In this document: positions 60,801-64,000 of the stretch, piece by piece
How positions within the stretch are numbered: position 1 is the first letter of the stretch
Layout of the letters: the number at the start of each line of letters is the position of its first letter
Assembly: GCA_026874595.1 (NCBI GenBank)
Contig: CM049318.1
Span: forward strand, 48,464,456 to 48,528,455
Direction: 5' to 3'
DNA: 64,000 nt
Source: Sipunculus nudus
Taxonomy: Eukaryota > Annelida > Sipuncula > Golfingiida > Sipunculidae
Made by a program: the position numbers and the translations under genes
Notes under the pieces: model-generated
Database searches by the model: none
Told to the model about the DNA's origin: nothing
The model's input: the letters and a program-made list of their open reading frames with translations, nothing else

Positions 60801-62236
60801 TATTTAAAAAAAAATAATGGGGGGGGGGGGGAGGGGGCTTTTGTCCTCTTTATCATTTAGGTAGGTGGGCTTTTGTCTAAGGGGATAGACTTAAATCGGT
60901 ATTTGGGTGGTTTACCTGATCTTAAGGAATAATCGCCCATCAAAACAAGTAAAACCTGTCTGGCTGCCTTACTACAGAAATTGACAAAACTTGTAATTAA
61001 TGATATTAATGATAAGTTGTGTACTAGAGCAAAAGTAAAAGAAATCCTGTGATAACACTCCCAACACATCAATGAAATGTATTCAAATGAATGCAACTCT
61101 CTGAATTGCGAATTGAATTTGAACTGTATAGAAATTATTTGAATTGAATTGGAATTTATATTTTTCTCCACCACATTGAATTGAAATGATTTGCAATTAA
61201 ATTTTCATAAAAGTTCTTGAACCGGAATTGAATTTGAATTGAAAACATTGAATTGACCTCAGATCTGATCCCAAAGACCATTCCTGTTTGAAAGTTGAGC
61301 CAATGTATTCCGGTGATACAGTCACTGCTTTCACTACCATACGGGTATGTTACGATAAGTGGTTACTTTAATAATACTTTTTGCTAACGCCACATGTTGG
61401 CCATCTACGTAACTATTTGATTCATATTTTGTCGGAGTTGTATTGAACGTAAGGTCACCTGGGGTTGTTTATTGAGTTTTAGACAGATATATGTTGTAAC
61501 ACCACGTAACAGGGTACACTTAATACATTAAAAAACACCCTTTTGAGAAGGGATCACCAAAAGGGAATTTTAAGGGCCAGTGACCGCATAATGAAAGAAA
61601 ACCCCACCGAGAGCCTCCGGGGAAAGCTTGATGCCAGCATCACACACTATGGTCGCTGTGTTAACAGGCCAGACCACACAAAGAAACAGGGGGGGGGGGG
61701 GGTATTTAAATGATTAATTACGCAATTATTGCAAAGAAAATTAGATGGATTATTTTCGGACAAACCCCGAGCATATGTAAGTCGAAGATCATGGCAATCC
61801 AGAGGAGATACGGAAAATTACATAAATCGCTATTGCTATAAAGATGACATGATTCTGCAAATACGTATTACAGACGCTGTCTGGACGATAATGTCATTGA
61901 TATTCTAAAATATATAAAAGAATTATTGTCTTGCAGTCACCAGGCGCAGGCGACAGTAAACATTAAGAGTGTAAACTATGTTCCCAATCATGTTTATTTT
62001 AATCCTCCGTACACTGACATCCCTTTGCAGAAAGATCTTACACACTCACTTGAGTTGCACGCGTCGCCACCGACTTCAGGGTCGCATCCACATTGAATAC
62101 GAACGTGATTCCCCGGAGGTTTCACGCACTTTCCTTTGCCGTGACAACTTTCTGGTGTGCACTCCTGCTCGATCGACATAACAACCACAATCAATGACAG
62201 AAACACCAGCAGCTTGGTGCAGGACTGGGTAGTCAT
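36905..62236 (-). CDS. Secreted EGF-like repeat protein, five-exon model
   Basis: Hand-built gene model: exons 62236-62050, 57433-57314, 47569-47453, 39428-39352 and 37000-36905. Introns 1-3 are phase 1 and intron 4 is phase 0, with GT/AG at every junction. Exon 1 supplies a signal peptide and one six-cysteine EGF-like domain. Exons 2 and 3 supply one each, exon 4 half a domain, exon 5 a basic Ser/Thr/Gly tail. Phase-1 symmetric exons are the classical layout of shuffled extracellular EGF modules. The product would be a small secreted protein of about 195 residues, in extracellular matrix, mucus, shell, byssus or signalling; the sequence does not say which. An in-frame TAG is the last codon of exon 4, so exon 5 is reached only if that codon is an allele, an error, read through or skipped. 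The introns are filled with transposons and tandem arrays. Confidence is lower for the 3' part. Confidence 0.65.
37208..37251. repeat. (TA)n microsatellite
   Basis: Uninterrupted TA dinucleotides in the region just upstream of exon 5 (intron 4). Confidence 0.97.
37350..37545. mobile_element. pogo/Tigger-like fragment with GTGGGCACCTC repeats
   Basis: Starts TACAGTCTAACCTCTTTTAG, an end like that at 34698, and repeats GTGGGCACCT six or so times, the last part running into CCCAATTGAGGTAT. It lies in intron 4 of the EGF gene. The right end is uncertain. Confidence 0.5.
38174..38216. repeat. (TA)n microsatellite
   Basis: About 43 bases of TA repeat. Confidence 0.97.
38530..38730 (-). pseudogene. 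CR1-type LINE ORF2 C-terminus
   Basis: The minus-strand translation gives RLALRTLSG, then KIGERSLSFIAPT, NSLPITLRKSP and SFKTNLKTCLFRQAFG. This matches the C-terminal signature of CR1-like reverse transcriptases (...SF...AP..WNSLP...R....L..FK..LKT.LF...F). A TGA replaces the usual Trp before NSLP. It is a 5'-truncated remnant in intron 4, in the same orientation as the host gene. Confidence 0.8.
38840..38960 (+). mobile_element. Helitron-like element 3' fragment
   Basis: GGCCTCTCTGGATATTAAGT ... GGCTCAACGGTTATGACC ... GACAAAGTGGGATCGC is a diverged last monomer of the family at 6116-8351. The terminal hairpin is lost. Confidence 0.55.
39352..39428 (-). CDS. EGF gene exon 4: half EGF-like domain ending in TAG
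   Basis: 77 bp between a strong acceptor (TTCTGTCTTCAG) and a consensus donor (AG/GTAAGT, 39351-39346). In the phase set by exon 3 it encodes ENPCSSSPCEPGNTC and then MFMCS, the first four cysteines of an EGF-like domain. The next codon, the last in the exon, is TAG (39354-39352). Cysteines five and six are missing. One base change would turn the exon end into the usual CAG/GTAAGT. Too short for standard ORF finding. Confidence 0.65.
39480..41053 (+). mobile_element. Helitron-like element, copy B
   Basis: Starts CAGGTGGCCCATAGGTCATG and ends in the strongest copy of the terminal hairpin, arms AGCTCAG.TGACT / AGTCA.CTGAGCT, then CTAA before T. Monomers near 39880, 40046, 40210 and onward are partly shorter (about 165 bp) than in copy A. 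GGACGGAAGGACGACGG precedes the hairpin. It lies about 125 bp upstream (on the gene strand) of exon 4, in intron 3. Confidence 0.7.
41690..43090 (+). repeat. Tandem array C, about 175-bp monomers related to the Helitron-like core
   Basis: Each unit has CAGAATATAGGTCACCATGA-like and CCTAATTTCAGGTTTCCAAG-like words, then a (T/C)CCAGGATGT word and GGTTACGATTTGTGCCC. The array ends at GTTAACGGCC without a terminal hairpin. Units are shorter than in copies A and E because the segment with the GGCGCC box is absent. Confidence 0.7.
43186..43375. repeat. 60-bp tandem repeat, three to four units
   Basis: Units read TCCTGGTAAGTGTACTGACG and then ATCTGACATTAATATAAAAT, ending GTTCA. They adjoin the C-terminal end of the L1-like element coding region and may be its 3' tail repeats. 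Confidence 0.8.
43314..43831 (-). pseudogene. LINE ORF2 C-terminal region
   Basis: Frames at 43831-43628 (VLFLHNWINSGSVYIQDILK, WKIMHNMYP) and 43499-43314 (NLYILIAKMCISKYKYGEKN). The second resembles the L1-type ending L..LLL.AK..I...K. It runs directly into the 60-bp tandem repeat. Confidence 0.7.
44550..45402 (-). pseudogene. LINE reverse transcriptase domain
   Basis: Three pieces in different frames. 45402-45163: EEATKAVKEMKNGSSPGQDG, RT motif 1. 45023-44724: TGFIKDRNIANIIRLI, then AILTLDFRKAFDTLS with the first catalytic Asp, then QCGVRQR. A shifted frame at 44583-44594 encodes YADD, the catalytic pair. The ORF beginning 44772 crosses this point in the wrong frame. Dead by frameshift, but all catalytic motifs can still be read. 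Confidence 0.88.
46035..46298 (-). pseudogene. LINE apurinic-like endonuclease, C-terminal half
   Basis: YTFLMGDFNSVINQNLD carries the GDFN motif. DYTWSRNNPFIARRLDYIFI carries the (S).(A)RRLD.I substrate-side motif. These residues belong to the EEP endonuclease that nicks target DNA in L1-type LINEs. The N-terminal half with the catalytic Glu is not recognisable. Confidence 0.88.
46346..46889. other. Unassigned sequence beyond the LINE
   Basis: Between the LINE truncation point and the dyad cluster lies a fairly GC-balanced segment with open frames on both strands (46412-46753). No domain was recognised in either frame. It may be an older repeat or part of the LINE 5' region. Confidence 0.35.
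46890..47306. repeat. Clustered GGAATGT/ACATTCC dyads
   Basis: Dyads with two-base centres occur at 46930-46945, 47199-47214 and 47230-47245. Degenerate versions lie near 46893, 46960, 47172, 47259 and 47286. Several are flanked by CCATGG. The cluster begins about 150 bp into intron 3 of the EGF gene. GGAATG is the core recognised by TEAD factors, but a minisatellite origin is as likely. Confidence 0.6.
47325..47378. repeat. (TA)n microsatellite
   Basis: About 54 bases of TA, 75 bases beyond the donor of exon 3. Confidence 0.97.
47453..47569 (-). CDS. EGF gene exon 3: EGF-like domain 3
   Basis: 117 bp, phase 1-1, with acceptor TATGTTGCAG and donor G/GTTAGT. It encodes KPCENNPCQHGGICREV and then GFDCFCKDGRYGKFC, a textbook six-cysteine EGF-like domain with the NPCQHGG.C and C.C..GR.G..C signatures. 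Calcium-binding residues (D.(D/E)C at the start) are absent, so it is a non-calcium type. Confidence 0.9.
47570..48559. other. Intron 2 sequence, nothing recognised
   Basis: AT-rich. The plus-strand frame at 48194-48508 is hydrophobic by composition and has no recognisable domain. Confidence 0.5.
48560..49030. repeat. Tandem array with AATGGCCGCCAT dyads
   Basis: About three diverged units of 150-200 bp, each with GGCCGCCAT(A/T)(T/C)T, then (A/G)TATAT.T...CTTGT.AGCA, a TGTGTTAC(A/T)AGA-like word and AATTCCAGTGAAGCA. Overlapping minus-strand frames encode repeat peptides. A similar motif recurs at 52500-52860. Confidence 0.65.
49031..50693. other. Intron 2 sequence, nothing recognised
   Basis: AT-rich intronic sequence with T runs. 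No protein similarity recognised in frames at 49097-49297, 49456-49644 and 50253-50489. Confidence 0.5.
50694..51842 (-). mobile_element. Helitron-like element, copy D (minus strand)
   Basis: Read on the minus strand it starts AGGTAGCCCCTGGGCCATGA (51842 downward) and ends GACGGACGACGGATAAAGAG at about 50700. The terminal hairpin is missing. It contains both monomer types: the GGTGGCGCCACC units (near 50965 and 51290) and the AATATAGGTCA units of array C (51430-51740). That links array C to this family. Confidence 0.7.
51843..52499. other. Intron 2 sequence, nothing recognised
   Basis: No open frame or repeat that I can name. Confidence 0.5.
52500..52860. repeat. Second block of GGC-GCCAT repeats
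   Basis: TGGCCATATTGGACGCCATT, GGATGCCATCATAGAATTGC and GGCGGCCATGTTGGGGGCCG recur at about 180- and 130-bp intervals. They match the motif of the 48.6-49.0 kb array. Confidence 0.55.
53074..57133 (+). mobile_element. Helitron-like element, copy E (largest array)
   Basis: Starts AGTGGCCCATGGGCCATGAC and ends GGCCGGACGGACGACGGACA followed by AAGGGTGATCGCCATTAAAT, where the hairpin is truncated. The core first has about 125-bp units (53360-54140; GATGGAGGAGTCC.AGATCTATGGACATGC type), then about 330-bp units (54480-55780), then three copies of a composite unit of about 441 bp. G runs occur at 56060-56077 and 56939-56953. It lies in intron 2, ending about 180 bp from exon 2. Confidence 0.75.
55781..57080 (+). 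repeat. Higher-order repeat, about 441 bp, three copies
   Basis: Starts at CAGTTACATTGCAGGTCTGA (55781, 56222) and a variant near 56660. Each copy holds a 92-bp duplication of the GGCGCCACCAG segment plus one full monomer. The first two copies are nearly identical over their length, including the same small frames at 55828 and 56270. Confidence 0.92.
57314..57433 (-). CDS. EGF gene exon 2: EGF-like domain 2
   Basis: 120 bp, phase 1-1, with acceptor TATTTTTGCAG and donor G/GTAAGA. It encodes CDGCTPHPCGNGSTCIC and then YFECVCAKGRGGRLC, an EGF-like domain with eight cysteines, two more than the standard six. It is flanked by Helitron-like array E on its 3' side and (TA)n on its 5' side. Confidence 0.88.
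57571..57803. repeat. (TA)n and (CA)n microsatellites
   Basis: TA at 57571-57595 and 57600-57636; CA then TA at 57729-57803. They lie in intron 1, just upstream (gene strand) of exon 2. Confidence 0.97.
57804..58998. other. Intron 1 sequence, nothing recognised
   Basis: Several short frames without domains. The stretch 58290-58400 has the look of an old dispersed repeat, but I cannot name it. Confidence 0.45.
58999..59060. mobile_element. hAT subterminal fragment
   Basis: AAAAGTAATTGAAAAGGTAA and AACTGTAATTGTAATCGA are the same words as the ends of the hAT element at 28207-29977. No terminal CAGGG is retained. Confidence 0.45.
59540..59645 (+). repeat. Dispersed repeat, copy 2
   Basis: GATCAATTTTTGCGGCCTAG ... 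GACTTTTTTAGGTTTGGTG matches the block at 18790-18875. This copy continues to CTGGATCCGCCCCTAAAG. Confidence 0.5.
59646..61079. other. Intron 1 sequence, nothing recognised
   Basis: Contains a C run (60366-60384) and a G run (60821-60832). No protein recognised. Confidence 0.45.
61080..61262. repeat. AATTGAATT-dense segment, possible transposon end
   Basis: GAATTGAATTTGAA-type words occur about ten times and end at GACCTCAGATCTGATCCC. The layout recalls hAT subterminal repeats, but no partner end was found. Confidence 0.35.
61263..62049. other. Intron 1 sequence, nothing recognised
   Basis: Contains a G run at about 61689-61702. No open frame or repeat that I can name. Confidence 0.45.
62050..62236 (-). 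CDS. EGF gene exon 1: signal peptide and EGF-like domain 1
   Basis: The ATG lies in a good context (AACCATGA). Residues 1-22 form a signal peptide (MTTQSCTKLLVFLSLIVVVM). CTPESCHGKGKC ... QCGCDPEVGGDAC then gives six cysteines in EGF spacing. The frame leaves the domain at TCA-A/GTGAGT (donor at 62049-62044), phase 1. Upstream, the minus strand has a strong acceptor TGCTGTTTTGTTATTCAG ending near 62275, so a non-coding first exon probably precedes it. Confidence 0.85.
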
Positions 62237-62274
62237 GGTTACTTTAATCTCCGTGTATACAGCTCGGTCAGTCT

Positions 62275-62888
62275 GAATAACAAAACAGCAACACGGTTAT
62301 TTCATTTTGCAAATGTTTTATGGACCGTAAAAAGAATTTTAATATAATATAAATAGGTAATAAGCTATTTCGAAAGGTTTGAAGAACTTGCTAATATATT
62401 TCTGTAAAGCTGTATATACAGTAAAATCTCTAATATTCGACCGCCAAAGGGACCATGATAAAGTGTTCGCATTATGGAAGTAGTTGTCTAGACGAGGTCG
62501 TGTATAAACAGCAAAGAGGATCGGGACTGTAAACAAGTGGTGGTTATCTCAATGTCTAAATTATCTAAAGATCTCCAAATAAAAACATTCAATTCTTGCG
62601 TCCTCAATTCGTTACGGGACAGGTATACATGTAACTTGTCGCAATAGAGAGAAAGAATTAATAAGACACCTTGTGGGATTAAATGTCTGTAATTTGAGTG
62701 ACCCGCGCTGTACTCGCTGATAGTTAAATTGTATGTATACAATTAATCTCTTACACTGGTATATCCACAGTGTAATCTGGTGACGACTGAATTTGTTTTT
62801 ATGGATATTTAACTATTTCCTGTAATGCAGTGTAATAACTATTTAGAATTTAAAATTTTGAATTTTAAAAATTAAAACTGGACATACC
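62275..62888 (-). promoter_or_regulatory. Possible 5' UTR intron of the EGF gene
   Basis: Minus strand: the donor CAAAG/GTATGT at 62888/62887 and the acceptor GTTATTCAG/ACTGAC near 62275 would splice a non-coding leader onto exon 1. A TATA-like TTTATATTTTAA lies near 62955, upstream. This is a prediction from splice-site shape only. Confidence 0.3.
62419..62520. mobile_element. pogo/Tigger-like end
   Basis: CAGTAAAATCTCTAATATTC, then GACCGCCAAAGGGACCATGA and TAAAGTGTTCGCATT align with the left end of the element at 34698 (CAGTGAAACCTCGATATTAC ... GATAAAGTGGTCGCATT). The right end is degraded. If the 5' UTR intron is real, this lies inside it. Confidence 0.55.
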
Positions 62889-62955
62889 TTTGGTCTGTTG
62901 AAAATATCTAGAGCATGTACTCATCTGAATTCTGTGTTTTAACCATTAAAATTAA

Positions 62956-64000
62956 AATATAAATGTCTTTAAATCTAAAATAAGTGGATTTTTCAAATTT
63001 TCATGAGATTTTTTGTAAAGCCGAGGGGGTCATGAACTGCATATAATTTTAGTGTGCTAAAGCCACTATGAAAGGTCACCAAAATGCATTTCTAATTATA
63101 AATGTACGATTTTAGAATTTAAAACCTTAAAATTTAAATAGTTGTCATGTAAGTCATCTTAAACAGTTGAAATATTCCAAGCTAAACATAAGTTTAAATT
63201 GTTTGGTTATCCAAATTCATGTACATAGTCTGCTACACAGGATTTCGCTTTTATCATAAAATGTACTTTTTAAATGTTTAGATTAGTTTCATTGGTCATC
63301 AACATAGCAATAATAAAAATATGCAATTTTAAAAGATTTTTTAGTTTTTTTTTTGCGGATTGTGAAAAAAAAACATGCACAGAAATAGCAAAAATCAGTT
63401 AATGAATAGTTTTCCTCTGTTGACACATTTTACTCGTGTCAGTCAACTGACCAAACTTCTTGGTTTGCAATCATATTTAACTTGTCTGATGAGGGGTATT
63501 CCTGATTTTTTTTGTAGAAGTGATTCACTATCAATAAGATCATAAACGAACATTTATAGGCCTTGAAATATCCTAGGAAGGTTGCTTCTTTAAAGAAAGT
63601 TGATATTCAGACACCAATTTGACACATTTGTTGAAAATAAAACTAAATTTAATAGCTCACGGTGCTCAGAGCACACTTGTTTTATAAGCCTGATGAACAT
63701 GACCTCTGAGCCGTGAAAATATCGATTTAGTGCATAAGTGATGACATTTTACCTCAACAAACATTCATGAATGATACTAATGACGTGACGGATATTCACA
63801 CAAATTTGACCCATTTATATTTACCAGTTGTTATGTACACTTGTGATAGCCGTAAGTTAAACAAATAAATTATGTAAATTACATCAAAGCATCATACTTT
63901 TGATTGACCTGGCGCGGTTGTTTAAATTTGTTTAATTGCACACACGCACATGGACCTGTGTCTGTTGTTTGTATCCATTGTCGATATTAAACTGAGGACG
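62956..64000. other. 5' flank of the EGF gene, nothing recognised
   Basis: AT-rich sequence without recognisable frames or repeats. It would hold the promoter-proximal region of the EGF gene if the predicted leader exon is correct. Confidence 0.45.

Overview
The window is eukaryotic, AT-rich, intron-rich and full of repeats. It most likely comes from a bivalve or related lophotrochozoan. The evidence is a Nin/V-type tRNA-SINE, pearl/Helitron-like elements built from tandem monomers, a Ty3/gypsy element primed by tRNA-Leu, and many long (TA)n and poly-G tracts. The species was not identified. There are no operons, CRISPR arrays or prokaryotic features. Most long open frames lie in transposon remnants or repeats.

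Layout. 1-5.9 kb: no host gene seen; a candidate solo LTR (about 1.88-2.50 kb), a diverged tandem array (4.09-4.80 kb), a SINE (4.89-5.11 kb) and two abutting palindromes (5.48 kb). 5.96-17.26 kb: one full-length but dead Ty3/gypsy retrotransposon on the minus strand. Its LTRs, CAAT target duplication, tRNA-Leu(UAA) primer site, polypurine tract, gag, CCHC knuckle, protease, RT, RNase H and integrase can all be located. Its left LTR is split by a 2.2-kb Helitron-like tandem-repeat element, and the right LTR serves as the empty site. 17.3-36.9 kb: microsatellites, a 1.77-kb non-autonomous hAT element with an 8-bp target duplication, a LINE remnant, a 55-bp-arm hairpin flanked by (TA)n, foldback MITEs and a pogo-like MITE. 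Three weak unassigned open frames or candidate exons also lie here.

36.9-62.3 kb: one convincing host gene on the minus strand, assembled by hand from five coding exons with matching phases. Exon 1 (62.2 kb) carries a signal peptide and an EGF-like domain. Exons 2 (57.4 kb) and 3 (47.5 kb) carry one EGF-like domain each. Exon 4 (39.4 kb) carries half an EGF-like domain, and exon 5 (37.0 kb) a 31-residue basic tail. The product should be a small secreted EGF-repeat protein. An in-frame TAG sits exactly at the end of exon 4. The introns hold most of the remaining sequence: an L1/Tx1-like LINE, a CR1-like LINE tail, four Helitron-like tandem arrays (one a higher-order repeat of about 441 bp), and clustered GGAATGT/ACATTCC dyads.

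Coordinates of exons, LTRs, target duplications and motifs were read directly from the sequence. Family names rest on motif recognition without database searches.
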